The translations under genes were made by a program, and so were the position numbers. From Frankia nepalensis (GTDB lineage Bacteria > Actinomycetota > Actinomycetes > Frankiales > Frankiaceae), in contig NZ_JADWYU010000219.1 of assembly GCF_016786325.1 (NCBI RefSeq), positions 1 to 51,919 of the forward strand: a stretch of DNA of 51,919 nucleotides, read 5' to 3'. This document shows positions 1 to 8,717 of the stretch, in pieces. Position 1 is the stretch's first letter; the number at the start of each line of letters is the position of its first letter. The notes under the pieces are model-generated. The model was not told the DNA's origin, did no database searches, and was given only the letters and a program-made list of their open reading frames with translations.

Positions 1-136
1 TTTTTTTGCATGCAGAAGTGGGCTTTGGTTATTTCTGCCTGTCTGGTGGGCTCGGTGATGTGTATAAGTGACAGGCACAGGGCCGACGGCGGCTTCACGG
101 GCGCGGGGCGGAGCGCCTCGACCAGGTTCGGCCTGG
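1..136. other. non-coding window edge
   Basis: No gene is supported here. The first 80 bases are markedly AT-richer than the rest of the window and begin with a run of seven T. This lies downstream of the binding-protein gene that follows on the minus strand. Read on that strand the T-run would be an A-run, so it is not a terminator tail for that gene. Nothing else can be said. Confidence 0.4.
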
Positions 137-1498
137 TCAGGGCGCCTTGGTGATGACGCCGCAGCTCAGGGGCGGCGCCGTCCAGGTCTTGTCCTTCAGA
201 TGCGCCAGCGTCCCGCAGGGGGCGGAGGCGATGTGGTTGAGCGGCCAGCGGGTCTCGGCCACCGCGCCTTCGACGTAGTTGACGTAGTCGCCGCCGTTGA
301 GCGTCTTCAACAGGCTGTCGACGGTGAGGTCGCGGCCGGTCTTCTCCAGCGCCTTGATGAACATGTCGGCGGCCCAGTAGCCGGACGTGGCGGGCAGGCT
401 CATCGCGGTGCCGGAAGCGTAGGTCTCGAAGTCCTTGGCCATCTGCGCGACAGCCGGGACCTTCGTGTCGATGCCCGGCTCGAACTGCGCGAGAGCGTAG
501 GTGTCGTCCATGTCAGGCAGTCCGGAGAGGCGCGGGTCGTAGATCGGCGTGATGAGGACGCCCTCGTAGCCGGCCGCCTTGAGCGCGGAGAGGAGCTTCA
601 CGTCGTCGGCGAACTGGGCGACGGCGAAGACCACGGCCGGTGGCTTCCCGGCGTCGGCGGTCATGATCCCGTTCACGATCGCGGTCGCGTCGGTCAGGCC
701 GGAGACCGGGATCGGCGACTCCTGGTAGACGACCTTGAAGCCCCCGGACTCGAAGCCCTGACCGACGGTGATGTTGCCCTGGCGGGCGGCCTCGTTGTCG
801 GTGCCGACCAGCGCGAGCGTCTTCGCGGCCCCCGCGGGGAGCAGCTTGGCGACCGAGGCCGCCGTACCGGTGTTCACCGTGCGCTGCCCGCCCTGCGGCG
901 GAGCCTGGCAGCCGGTGATCCCGAAGCCGATGACGTTGCCGCAGTACGCGGGAGTGGTGCCCCAGCCGAAGAAGGGGACCACGTCGGCGCAGAAGACGTC
1001 GAGGTAGTTCCCGCCCGTGGTCGAGACCGGGACCACCGCGAACACCTCGTCCTGCTCGACGAGGGCCTTGGCCTGGGCGAGGGTGCGGGCGGAGTCGGTG
1101 CCGTCGTCCCGGGCGCCGATGAAGTCGATCTTCCGTCCGGCGACGCCACCCTCGGCGTTGGCCCGGTCGAAGCGGGCCTTCGCGCCCTTGTCGACGTCGC
1201 CGAACGCTGTGCCCGCCGGGCTGGTCAGCGACGCCAGCCCGCCGATCTTGACCGAGGTGTCGGTCACGCCGCGGGTGGGGTTCTTCGCCGCCCCCTGGCA
1301 CTTGAGCGACGCTGGGTCGAGTTCGACGTTCGTCTGGCTCCAGCCGTGGTCCGGGCCCTCCTTGGAGAGGGCGGGGTCGGCCGAGACCACGCCGGCGCCG
1401 CCGGCGCCGGTACTTCCGTCATCACCGCTGCTACAGGCGGCGATCCCGAGCACGGCGGCCATTCCTAAGACCGTGACAACGCGGCTGGCGCGTCGCAT
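137..1498 (-). CDS. ABC transporter substrate-binding lipoprotein (branched-chain amino acid/amide type)
   Basis: A 453-residue type-1 periplasmic-binding-fold protein that would capture a small amide, amino acid or carboxylate outside the cell and deliver it to an ABC importer. The N-terminus has basic residues, a hydrophobic stretch and a lipobox ending LGIAAC at about residues 17-22, so it is a lipoprotein anchored to the outer face of the membrane. The phrase VKIGGLASLTSPAGTAFGD and the following GAKARFDRANAEGGVAGRKI are typical of the Leu/Ile/Val-binding superfamily. The ATG at 1498 has a GGGAGG ribosome site five bases upstream. No permease or ATPase genes are in the window, so it is either an orphan or its partners lie beyond the left edge. 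It is transcribed away from the TetR gene at 1708, which may control it. The substrate cannot be told from sequence. Confidence 0.88.
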   Translation of the reverse strand: MRRASRVVTVLGMAAVLGIAACSSGDDGSTGAGGAGVVSADPALSKEGPDHGWSQTNVELDPASLKCQGAAKNPTRGVTDTSVKIGGLASLTSPAGTAFGDVDKGAKARFDRANAEGGVAGRKIDFIGARDDGTDSARTLAQAKALVEQDEVFAVVPVSTTGGNYLDVFCADVVPFFGWGTTPAYCGNVIGFGITGCQAPPQGGQRTVNTGTAASVAKLLPAGAAKTLALVGTDNEAARQGNITVGQGFESGGFKVVYQESPIPVSGLTDATAIVNGIMTADAGKPPAVVFAVAQFADDVKLLSALKAAGYEGVLITPIYDPRLSGLPDMDDTYALAQFEPGIDTKVPAVAQMAKDFETYASGTAMSLPATSGYWAADMFIKALEKTGRDLTVDSLLKTLNGGDYVNYVEGAVAETRWPLNHIASAPCGTLAHLKDKTWTAPPLSCGVITKAP

Positions 1499-1676
1499 GT
1501 GTGCCTCCCTGAGAGCCTGCCTCGGCCGGACCGGGCGGGACCGGGAGGCCGCGCGAGGCCGGGCGGGAGCAGGTGTCGTTGACTGTCCGTGAACGCGTGC
1601 GATCGCCCGGCCGGCGCGTCAGTCAACGTGCCGGCCGGTGGAACGAGGGCGGACGGCTCGAGACGCGGCGAGCTCT

Positions 1677-1708
1677 CTATTAACGCTATAGGTCTACGGA
1701 CGTTATAG
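1677..1708. promoter_or_regulatory. candidate TetR operator
   Basis: Just before the TetR start there is a near-direct repeat, ACGCTATAG (1683-1691) and ACGTTATAG (1700-1708), with a 17-base period. The same stretch also gives an inverted pair, TAACG (1681-1685) and CGTTA (1701-1705). The region is AT-rich against its surroundings and lies between divergent genes. This fits an autoregulatory site acting on both promoters. Binding is inferred. Confidence 0.5.
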
Positions 1709-2451
1709 TGCGGCGTGTGTCACATCGTCAAGCCGCCGGGGAGCGCCAGCCGGTCTCCCGCCTGCCCGTCGGCCTGGACGCGGAGGCGGTCCTGACCGCG
1801 GCGCTGGCCCTCATCGACGAGCACGGTGTCTCCGGCTTCACCATCCGCAGGCTCGGGGAGCAGCTTGGCGTGAGCGCGCCGACCATCTACTGGCACGTCG
1901 GGTCGAAGGCGGCGCTGTTCGCCGGCGTCGTCGACCGGGTGCTGTCGAGCATGATGATCGACACCGACGAGGGCGAGACCTGGGAGCGTCGGCTGCGGCT
2001 GTTCATGACGGCCGCGCGCGAGCAGCTCCTCGCGCATCCGCACGTGCTGGACCTGATCTCCCCGATTCCGTCGCGCGCCGTCAGCCGCTGGACGAGAGAG
2101 GCGCTCGCCATCATGCGGCAGGCAGGGTTCGCCGACGCCGACGCCGCCGCCTACACGAAGGCCACCCTGTTCCACATCCTTGGCTACGCCCGCGCCGAGG
2201 CCACGATCCGCACGGTCAACCGGATGGAGCCGGTCCCGGGCGCGACCGGCCTGGTCTACCGGGTCAAGCCCGACCCGCCCGGCACGGACGCCGCCCACCA
2301 GGCGACCTCGGATGCCGACCCGGCGTCCGCCCTGATGAGGGTCTACGACCTCGACGAACAGCACCGCGTCGTGACCGACATCTTCGTCGCGGGCATCCAG
2401 GCCGGGCTCGAGAAGGCCCGCGCCAGCCGCCAGGAGCCCACCGACGGCTGA
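1708..2451 (+). CDS. TetR/AcrR-family transcriptional regulator
   Basis: A 247-residue one-component repressor. The N-terminal helix-turn-helix covers about residues 25-75, with FTIRRLGEQLGVSAPTIYWH as helices 2-3 and the recognition helix. The C-terminal two thirds is a helical ligand-binding domain of the tetracycline-repressor-like kind. The GTG start at 1708 overlaps the candidate operator, so the real start could be a later codon and the N-terminal 20 residues (charged, poorly structured) may be absent. It is divergent from the ABC binding-lipoprotein gene, the classical arrangement for local control, and could alternatively control the downstream SDR. The ligand is unknown. Confidence 0.88.
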   Translation: MRRVSHRQAAGERQPVSRLPVGLDAEAVLTAALALIDEHGVSGFTIRRLGEQLGVSAPTIYWHVGSKAALFAGVVDRVLSSMMIDTDEGETWERRLRLFMTAAREQLLAHPHVLDLISPIPSRAVSRWTREALAIMRQAGFADADAAAYTKATLFHILGYARAEATIRTVNRMEPVPGATGLVYRVKPDPPGTDAAHQATSDADPASALMRVYDLDEQHRVVTDIFVAGIQAGLEKARASRQEPTDG

Positions 2452-2509
2452 GCGCCGGCCTCGACGCGGGGCATCGGCATCAGTGGTGCCGTCCGGGCCG
2501 GCCCACTAC

Positions 2510-2535
2510 CTTCGTCCAGACGCTTCATCCAGACG
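2510..2535. repeat. 13-bp tandem duplication
   Basis: CTTCGTCCAGACG is followed directly by CTTCATCCAGACG, two copies differing at one base, in the gap between the TetR gene and the SDR gene. It could be a paired regulator half-site or a simple slippage product. Confidence 0.5.
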
Positions 2536-2683
2536 AAAGGCGCGTGCCCGAGAGCATCCGCGGTTCGGGCGCGAGCGACGCGGGCGACGACCGGCCGCGG
2601 CCAGGACCCCCGGGCGGAGGCGCGGTGAGTACGGCCAGGATGGTTGTGGCGCTCGTCGGCGGGGCCGGTCACGGGGTGGCGGC

Positions 2684-3397
2684 GTGACGCGCGTCGCGAT
2701 CGTCACCGGCGCGGCCAGCGGAATCGGCCGGGCCACCGCCGAACTGCTGGCGGCCCAGGGCGCGCGGGTCGCCGCGATCGACCGCGCGGGCGCCGAGGGC
2801 GTCGGCGAGGCCGACCTGGGCCCGGTCGACGTCACCGACGAGGCCGCGGTGCGATCCGCCGTCGCGCGGGCGCGGGCGGCCCTCGGCCGCGTCGACGTCG
2901 TCATCAACGCGGCGGGCGTCTCGGCCCGCGGGCTGCCGACCGACGACGAGTACGTGCGGACCTGGCGGCGGGCGCTGGACGTCAACCTGACCGGCACGAT
3001 GCTCGTCGTGCGCGCCTGCCTCGACGACCTCGTCGCCGGCGGCGCCGGCCGGATCGTGAACATCGCCTCCGTCGAGGGGCTCGCCGCCAGCCGCGGGCTC
3101 GGCCCGTACAGCGTCACCAAGCACGCGGTCATCGGGTTCACCCGCTCGCTGGCCGTCGACTACGGCCGCCTCGGCGTCACCGCGAACGCGGTCTGCCCGG
3201 GGCCGATCCTCACCGGGATGACCGAACGCATCCCCGAACCGGACCGCGCGGCGTACGCGCGCCGGCATGTCCCGGTCGGCCGCTACGGCCGGCCCGACGA
3301 GGTCGCCCACCTGATCGTCGCGCTCACCGCCCCCGAAGCCTCCTACGTCAACGGCGCCGTGATCCCGGTCGACGGCGGCCTCACCGCGCGGGGCTGA
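2684..3397 (+). CDS. SDR-family NAD(P)-dependent oxidoreductase
   Basis: A 237-residue classical short-chain dehydrogenase/reductase. The Rossmann glycine motif is TGAASGIG near the N-terminus, followed by an acidic residue (AAID) at the end of strand 2, which favours NAD(H). The NAAG motif is present, and the catalytic Ser (NIASVEG) and the YSVTK Tyr-Lys pair are intact. The C-terminal phrase NGAVIPVDGG is typical. The GTG at 2684 was chosen because the family begins immediately before the first beta strand. The frame stays open upstream to 2483, but that part is arginine-rich and unlike the family. The substrate is unknown. It may form a unit with the TetR gene 233 bases upstream. Confidence 0.9.
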   Translation: MTRVAIVTGAASGIGRATAELLAAQGARVAAIDRAGAEGVGEADLGPVDVTDEAAVRSAVARARAALGRVDVVINAAGVSARGLPTDDEYVRTWRRALDVNLTGTMLVVRACLDDLVAGGAGRIVNIASVEGLAASRGLGPYSVTKHAVIGFTRSLAVDYGRLGVTANAVCPGPILTGMTERIPEPDRAAYARRHVPVGRYGRPDEVAHLIVALTAPEASYVNGAVIPVDGGLTARG

Positions 3398-3471
3398 CGC
3401 CACCCGCTGGCCACAGCGGGCCTGCGCCCACGGTGGGCCCGCCACCGTGGGCGGCCACCGCGGGAACGGCG

Positions 3472-4782
3472 CTACCGCTGCTTGGTCAGCACGGCGTCGC
3501 CCGCGCCGAAGCCGGCGTCGTCGAAGTGGTAGAGCAGGGTGCCGGTGGATTCGAGCTCGAGGAAGACCGTCACCTCGTCCGCGCAGTTCTCCGTTCCGGT
3601 GGTGATCTGCTCGGTCACCTGGACCCTGGTGCCTGTCTGTTCCAGAACCAGGTCACCGCCGCAGGGAATCGTCGGGTAGTTCGACGTGCCGACCACGTCA
3701 CCGACCTCGCCGCCCCGCAGGGTAAGCGTGACGTTGTACTTCTCCTCGGCCCGGTCGGCGGTGGCGGACTGGGTCAGGGTGCCCGACCAGGTGCCCACCA
3801 TGCCGCTCGGCAGCGCGGCGGCGCCGGCCGACGACGTGGGGCCCGCCCCCGGCCCCCGCCAGGGGACGGCGGTGGGCCCGGCCGGCGGCGCCGCGGAGGG
3901 CACGGCGGCGGCGGGCGGTGGGTTGCCGGTCGCGAAGTCCTTGGCCGTCTGTCCCCGAGGGGGGTAGACCGGGGCGAGCGCGGTGAGGATCACCGCCGCG
4001 AGCACCAGCGCCGCGGCCAGCGCGGCGACGACCTGGTCGACGAGGGGCAGCTCCCCCCACCCGCGGCGGGGCGGCGGTGGGGGAACCGGTCCCGTCAGGG
4101 GTATGGGGCCGGTGGGCGGCTGCGCCCAGGGCTGGGAGGGAGTCGGCGCCGGCGTCAGGGCGGGGAACTGGGGCGCGGTACCGGGATAGCCGCGTGGCGG
4201 CGACGGCTGCGCCGCGGGACCGGAAAGGCCCGGCGGCAGCGACGGCTGCGTGGCATAACCCGAGACGCCCGGTGGCACCGGCGGCTGCGCGGCGAAACCG
4301 GGGTAGCCGGGCGCCGGCGTGGGCTGCGCGGCTGAAACCTGGTAGCCCGGCGGCGGTGACGGCTGCGCGGTCGAACCGGGGAAGGTCGGCGGCGCCGGCG
4401 GCCGCGCCGCGGAACCGGGATAGCCCGGTGACGGTTGCGCGGCGGCGCCGGGATGGGCCGGCGGCGCCGCCGCGGGCGGCCCCGGCGGCGCAGGCCACGG
4501 GGTCGGCGAGGGCGACGGCGACGGGGGCGGTCCGGGCCGCGGCGGCGGGCCAGGAGCCGCTGGGCTCGGGGATGGCGCGGGGCCTGGGGACGGCACCACG
4601 CGGTGCGGGCCGGTGAACGACTCCACCGACGGCGGGGACGCCGGTTGCGAGACCGCCGGGGGCGGGAGCAGCACCGTCTGGTCGGCGTCGTCGAAGTCGT
4701 CGACGTCCGCGAGAGGAGGCGACGACGGCGTCCCCTCGGACGGGAACCGCTGCTCGGGCTTGGGCCAGCTGGGCTCGGACAC
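3472..4782 (-). CDS. proline-rich membrane-anchored protein with extracytoplasmic beta domain
   Basis: About 436 residues from a GTG at 4782. A cytoplasmic half of roughly 230 residues is made of Pro/Ala/Gln-rich imperfect repeats of the kind PGYPGxAAQPSPPPG. One transmembrane helix follows (LVDQVVAALAAALVLAAVIL), then a linker and a C-terminal domain of about 110 residues starting GMVGTWSGTLTQ, with two conserved-looking cysteines. Similar C-terminal domains occur outside the membrane in actinobacterial proteins, including some attached to Ser/Thr kinases. An N-terminal DDFDDADQTVLLPPP stretch contains an acidic-flanked Thr of the kind Hanks kinases modify; that link is inference. The frame continues to 5064 but that part is arginine-rich and would overlap the divergent kinase gene. 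Function unknown. Confidence 0.72.
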   Translation of the reverse strand: MSEPSWPKPEQRFPSEGTPSSPPLADVDDFDDADQTVLLPPPAVSQPASPPSVESFTGPHRVVPSPGPAPSPSPAAPGPPPRPGPPPSPSPSPTPWPAPPGPPAAAPPAHPGAAAQPSPGYPGSAARPPAPPTFPGSTAQPSPPPGYQVSAAQPTPAPGYPGFAAQPPVPPGVSGYATQPSLPPGLSGPAAQPSPPRGYPGTAPQFPALTPAPTPSQPWAQPPTGPIPLTGPVPPPPPRRGWGELPLVDQVVAALAAALVLAAVILTALAPVYPPRGQTAKDFATGNPPPAAAVPSAAPPAGPTAVPWRGPGAGPTSSAGAAALPSGMVGTWSGTLTQSATADRAEEKYNVTLTLRGGEVGDVVGTSNYPTIPCGGDLVLEQTGTRVQVTEQITTGTENCADEVTVFLELESTGTLLYHFDDAGFGAGDAVLTKQR

Positions 4783-5052
4783 GGCACACCTGTCGATCGA
4801 CGTCTGGACCACACCATCATTGACCGCCCGCGTCGCCCTGGGAATGCCGAATCGGCCACGAACCGGCAACAAACCGGCACGGGCCGGCCGTCCGCCGGCG
4901 CCCCGCCCGCGGCGACGCCCGGGCAACCGGAGCCGGTGTGGCCGGAAAAAAGGCCCTACTAAGATTCCGGATGACTCGCGTCGGACCCCGCGGGAGCTCG
5001 GTGACACCGGAGGTCGCCTGGTTCCCGGCGGCCGTTCGCGGGACGCGTCAGA

Positions 5053-6489
5053 ATGCGGCGACACGGGGTAGGAATGCGGCGCGCGGCAAAGCGAAGACCA
5101 ACGGCGGAGACGCAGGACTTACTCGCCGCGATCGCCCAGTCAGCTGACGACGACGGCGGGTTTCCGGCCGGGATCACCCCGGGCCCGCCGCGGGCCGGCG
5201 AGAGCCCGGTCGTCTCCGCGGCGATCCGCGACGTCGCCGAACGGCTCAAGGAACAGGCCGAAGGCGAACGGTGGCGCGCCCACGCCCAGCGGCGCCGGTT
5301 CGAGGAGCAGTTACACGAGGCGCGCCGGCTGGAAAGCCTTGGCCAGCTCGCCGGTGGCGTCGCGCACGACTTCAACAACCTGCTGGCTGTTGTCATCAAC
5401 TACGCCTCGTTCGTCGCCGAGGAGGTCGCGGCGGCCGCGGCGGAGTACGACGGCGCCCGGTGGAAGGCCGTGCTGGCCGACGTCGAGCAGATCCAGCGCG
5501 CGGCCGACCGGGCGACCGCGCTCACCCACCAACTGCTCGCCTTCGGCCAGCGGGAGACCGTGCAGCCCACGGTGCTCGGTCTCAACGAGGTGGTCGTCGA
5601 CCTGGAGCAGCTGCTGCTGCGCGCGGTCGGCGAGCACGTGCGGCTGCGGATCCGCCTGGCGCCCGACCTGGCCCCGGTGCTCGCCGACCGCGGTCAGCTG
5701 GAGCAGGTGCTGGTGAACCTGGCGGTCAACGCGCGCGACGCGATGCCGCGCGGCGGCGTCCTGACCATCGACACCACCAACGTCGATGTCGACGAGGAGG
5801 CCGCGGCGACCCGGGTGGGGCTCACGCCGGGCCCGCATGTGCGGCTGCGGGTGGGCGACAGCGGGGTCGGCATCCCGGAGGACCTGATCGGCCGGGTCTT
5901 CGAGCCGTTCTTCACCACCAAGCCGAAGGGCGAGGGCTCGGGCCTCGGGCTCGCGACCGTGTACGGCATCATCATCCAGGCCGGCGGGCACACCGAGATC
6001 GCCTCCGAGCAGGGGGTCGGCACCACTGTCACCTGCCTGCTGCCCGCCACCGACGAGAAGGCGGCGCGGGTCGACACGCCGGTTCCGGTGGAGGACGGTG
6101 GCGGCCGGGGCGGCGAGACGATCCTGCTCGTCGAGGACGAGGACGCGATGCGTGAGGTGACCAGGCGCATCCTGGTCCGCAACGGCTACCGGGTGCTGAC
6201 CGCGCCGGGCGCGGCCGAGGCGATCGCGCTGGTCGCCAGCCGGCAGCGGGCCAGGGAGCCGGTCGACCTGCTGGTCACCGACGTGATCATGCCTGGGATG
6301 CAGGGCCGGGAGCTGGCGAACCACATCCGCGCGCTGCTCCCGGGCATCCGGGTCGCCTACATGTCCGGCTACGCCCACCCGGTGCTGACCACCCAGGGCC
6401 GGCTGGACCCGGGCGTCGTCCTGCTGGAGAAGCCGTTCTCCGAGCGCGTGTTGCTCGCGACCGTCCGCGCGACCCTCAGCACCGGCTGA
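5053..6489 (+). CDS. hybrid sensor histidine kinase with C-terminal receiver
   Basis: A 478-residue soluble histidine kinase. The phospho-acceptor motif is LAGGVAHDFNNLL with His105. The ATPase domain follows with the N box NLAVNARDA (222-230), G1 DSGVGIP (269-275), F box EPFFTTK and G2 GEGSGLGLATVYG. A receiver domain occupies 355-478, with acidic residues 361-362, phospho-acceptor Asp410 (VTDVIMPGM), Ser438 and Lys460. No transmembrane segment and no recognisable PAS or GAF input domain is present; the first 95 residues are charged and probably helical. Such kinases usually pass phosphate from their own receiver to another protein, and none is encoded next door. A second ATG at 5074 is an alternative start. 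It is divergent from the proline-rich membrane protein. Confidence 0.9.
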   Translation: MRRHGVGMRRAAKRRPTAETQDLLAAIAQSADDDGGFPAGITPGPPRAGESPVVSAAIRDVAERLKEQAEGERWRAHAQRRRFEEQLHEARRLESLGQLAGGVAHDFNNLLAVVINYASFVAEEVAAAAAEYDGARWKAVLADVEQIQRAADRATALTHQLLAFGQRETVQPTVLGLNEVVVDLEQLLLRAVGEHVRLRIRLAPDLAPVLADRGQLEQVLVNLAVNARDAMPRGGVLTIDTTNVDVDEEAAATRVGLTPGPHVRLRVGDSGVGIPEDLIGRVFEPFFTTKPKGEGSGLGLATVYGIIIQAGGHTEIASEQGVGTTVTCLLPATDEKAARVDTPVPVEDGGGRGGETILLVEDEDAMREVTRRILVRNGYRVLTAPGAAEAIALVASRQRAREPVDLLVTDVIMPGMQGRELANHIRALLPGIRVAYMSGYAHPVLTTQGRLDPGVVLLEKPFSERVLLATVRATLSTG

Positions 6490-6641
6490 CCCCGCCGCGG
6501 GGCCGGCGGCGACGGCCCTGGCCGGCTGGCACCGGTCGCGCCGGGCCGTTCGGATGCGCGGCCGGGGCCGGAGCGGTAGGCAGGCATAGAAGTCCGGCGC
6601 CGCCCCCGCGCGCCGTCACGCGAGCTGAAGGGACGTGACCG

Positions 6642-7475
6642 GTGACGAGAGTCGGGTTCATCGGGTTGGGCAGTCAGGGTGGTCCGATGGCCCGCCGCAT
6701 CGTGGACGAGGGCTACCCGCTGACGATCTGGGCTCGCCGCGCCGCCTCCGCGGAGCCGTTCGCGGACACCGCGGCCAAGGTCGCCCGGACGCCCGCCGAG
6801 CTCGGCGAGGCCAGCGACGTGGTCGGGATCTGTGTCGTCGCGGACGCCGACGTCGAGGACGTGCTGCTGCGCCCGGACGGGGTGCTCGCCGGGATGGCGC
6901 CGGGCGGGCTGGTCGCGATCCATTCGACGATCCACCCGGACACCTGCCGGCGGCTCGCCGAAGCGGCCGGCGAGCGTGGGGTGGCGGTCATCGACGCGCC
7001 GGTCAGCGGCGGGGGCGGCGCGGCGGCCGCGCGTGGGCTGCTCGTCATGGCCGGCGGCGCCGCCGAGGACGTCGAGCGCGCCCGCCCGGTGCTGGAGACC
7101 TTCGCCAATCCGCTGCTGCATCTGGGCCCGCTCGGCAGCGGGCAGCTGGCCAAGCTGCTGAACAACTTCGTGTTCACCGCGCAGGTGGGACTCGCGCTCG
7201 ACACGTTCGCGTTCGCCGACCGGCTCGGCATCGACCGGGCGGCGGCGGCCGCGGTGCTGGCGGGTGGCAGCGGCGGCTCGCGGGCGGCCGCGATCCTGGC
7301 GGCGTCCGGCTTCGACACCACCGGGCTGCGCGGGGCCGCGGCCCTGCTCGAGAAGGACGTGCGGATCACGCTCGAGGTCGCCGACGCCCAGAGCGCCGCC
7401 GCGCCGAGGGCGCTCGCGGACCTGGCGCGGGGAACGCTGACCACGCTGACGAACCCGCCGCCGGCCGTCGGCTAG
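6642..7475 (+). CDS. NAD(P)-dependent beta-hydroxyacid dehydrogenase-like oxidoreductase
   Basis: A 277-residue member of the 6-phosphogluconate/3-hydroxyisobutyrate dehydrogenase superfamily. The N-terminal Rossmann motif is GLGSQGGPMARR. The substrate-binding phrase DAPVSGGGGAA is present, and the catalytic lysine lies in GSGQLAKLLNN (Lys at about 171, Asn four residues later). It would oxidise a beta-hydroxyacid or reduce the semialdehyde. The GTG at 6642 has a GAAGGGA ribosome site upstream. It precedes an enoyl-CoA hydratase gene on the same strand with a 158-base gap, so a role in fatty-acid or branched-chain catabolism is plausible but not shown. Confidence 0.88.
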   Translation: MTRVGFIGLGSQGGPMARRIVDEGYPLTIWARRAASAEPFADTAAKVARTPAELGEASDVVGICVVADADVEDVLLRPDGVLAGMAPGGLVAIHSTIHPDTCRRLAEAAGERGVAVIDAPVSGGGGAAAARGLLVMAGGAAEDVERARPVLETFANPLLHLGPLGSGQLAKLLNNFVFTAQVGLALDTFAFADRLGIDRAAAAAVLAGGSGGSRAAAILAASGFDTTGLRGAAALLEKDVRITLEVADAQSAAAPRALADLARGTLTTLTNPPPAVG

Positions 7476-7633
7476 CCGTTCTGTATACGAAATACTTGAT
7501 CCGACCTGCGGTGACGCGTTACGAACACCCCAGGCCGGCGGCGGCAGGACAGCAGCGAAGCCCCGTGCCCCCGGAGGCGCTCGACAGGTAGCGCGCCTCC
7601 GGTCCAGGAACACCGAATGCGCCAAGGAGAGCC

Positions 7634-8509
7634 GTGAGCCCTCAGGACAGCCAGCCCCAGGACAGCCAGCCTCAGCCGACGCCCGCGACCGGCGAGGAGG
7701 ACGCCCGGCTGACCGAGCAGGACGGCATCCTCACCCTCACGATCGACCGGCAGCACAAGCGCAACGCGATCAGCGCGCAGGTCACCGAGCTGCTCTGGAA
7801 GGCGGTCGACCTGCTCGCCGACCGCGACGACCTGCGCTGCCTGGTGATCACCGGGGTCGGGCCGTACTTCACCGCCGGCATGGACCTGTCCCAGCCGGTG
7901 GGCAACCGGCCGGGAAATCCGGAGACCCAGCATGTGCACCCCGGCTGGAACCTGCGGCGCGACTACCGCAGCCACCACCTGCTCTACGACGAGTTGGAGT
8001 CGGTCGAGAAGCCGATCATCATCGCCGCGAACGGGACCTGCCTCGGCGCCGGGGTGGAGATGGCGGTGTCCTGCGACTTTCGCTTCTGTACGCCCCAGGC
8101 CGAGTTCGGCGTCCCCGAGGTCCACATCGGGATCATCGCCGGCAGCGGCGGCACCAGCCGGCTGACCAGGCTGGTTGGGCCGGCGTGGGGCAAGTGGATG
8201 GCAATGGCTGGCAAGCGGGTCGGAGCCGAGCAGGCCAAGCAGATCGGGCTTGTGCATGAGGTCTTTCCGGCTGAAACCTTCATGGACGACGTCTACGCGT
8301 TCTGCCGCGAGCTGACGACCATCCCGGCCGAGGTCCTCGGTGTCGCCAAGCTGACCATCGACATGTATGCCGATGTGCAGGACCGCACGGTCCAGCGGCA
8401 CATCGACCGGCTGGCGACCACCAGCCTGTCGTACTCCCCGGACTTCCTGAACAGGGCCGCGAGGTTCGGTTTCAAGCCCCGGTATGCCGTCCCGTCCTGG
8501 GAGCGCTGA
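7634..8509 (+). CDS. enoyl-CoA hydratase/isomerase family protein
   Basis: A 291-residue crotonase-fold enzyme. After a Gln/Pro/Ser-rich N-terminal tail of about 25 residues, the CoA-binding and oxyanion-hole regions are seen in FTAGMDLS and ANGTCLGAG. Glutamates matching both catalytic positions of rat crotonase are present, in GAGVEMAVSCD and in FGVPEVHIG, so hydratase activity is possible. The phrase IAGSGGTSRLTRLVG is typical. The GTG at 7634 has a strong AAGGAGA site. It probably works on an acyl-CoA from beta-oxidation or a degradation pathway; the substrate is not predictable. Confidence 0.9.
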   Translation: MSPQDSQPQDSQPQPTPATGEEDARLTEQDGILTLTIDRQHKRNAISAQVTELLWKAVDLLADRDDLRCLVITGVGPYFTAGMDLSQPVGNRPGNPETQHVHPGWNLRRDYRSHHLLYDELESVEKPIIIAANGTCLGAGVEMAVSCDFRFCTPQAEFGVPEVHIGIIAGSGGTSRLTRLVGPAWGKWMAMAGKRVGAEQAKQIGLVHEVFPAETFMDDVYAFCRELTTIPAEVLGVAKLTIDMYADVQDRTVQRHIDRLATTSLSYSPDFLNRAARFGFKPRYAVPSWER

Positions 8510-8590
8510 CGCGTCCGAGACGCAGGACAGGTAGGGTCGCCGGCCCGCGCACCCCGGCCGGCGGCCCCCGTCCGGGCCGTGTGACGTTAG

Positions 8591-8632
8591 TCGGATTTGT
8601 GACAGAAGGAGACTTTCGGATTTACCGATAAA
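8591..8632 (+). promoter_or_regulatory. candidate promoter/operator region before the FHA-ABC gene
   Basis: The octamer TCGGATTT occurs twice, at 8591-8598 and 8616-8623, in an AT-richer island 90-130 bases before the ATG. TTGTGA (8597-8602) could be a -35 element, but no -10 with proper spacing stands out. Regulatory character is inferred from position and repetition only. Confidence 0.3.
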
Positions 8633-8717
8633 CCGCCGCATCTGATCCCGCCGCCTAATAGCCTTCCTAATCGCGACGGCAGGATCGGAGCGCGATGCGG
8701 GCGGAGCCAGGGACGCG

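Noticed and set aside
68-1468. Plus-strand open frame opposite the binding lipoprotein
   Set aside because: Mirror of the real gene; the minus-strand frame has the lipobox, ribosome site and family motifs.
4783-5064. N-terminal extension of the proline-rich membrane protein
   Set aside because: Arg/Pro-rich, overlaps the divergent kinase start, and the GTG at 4782 gives a sensible acidic N-terminus.
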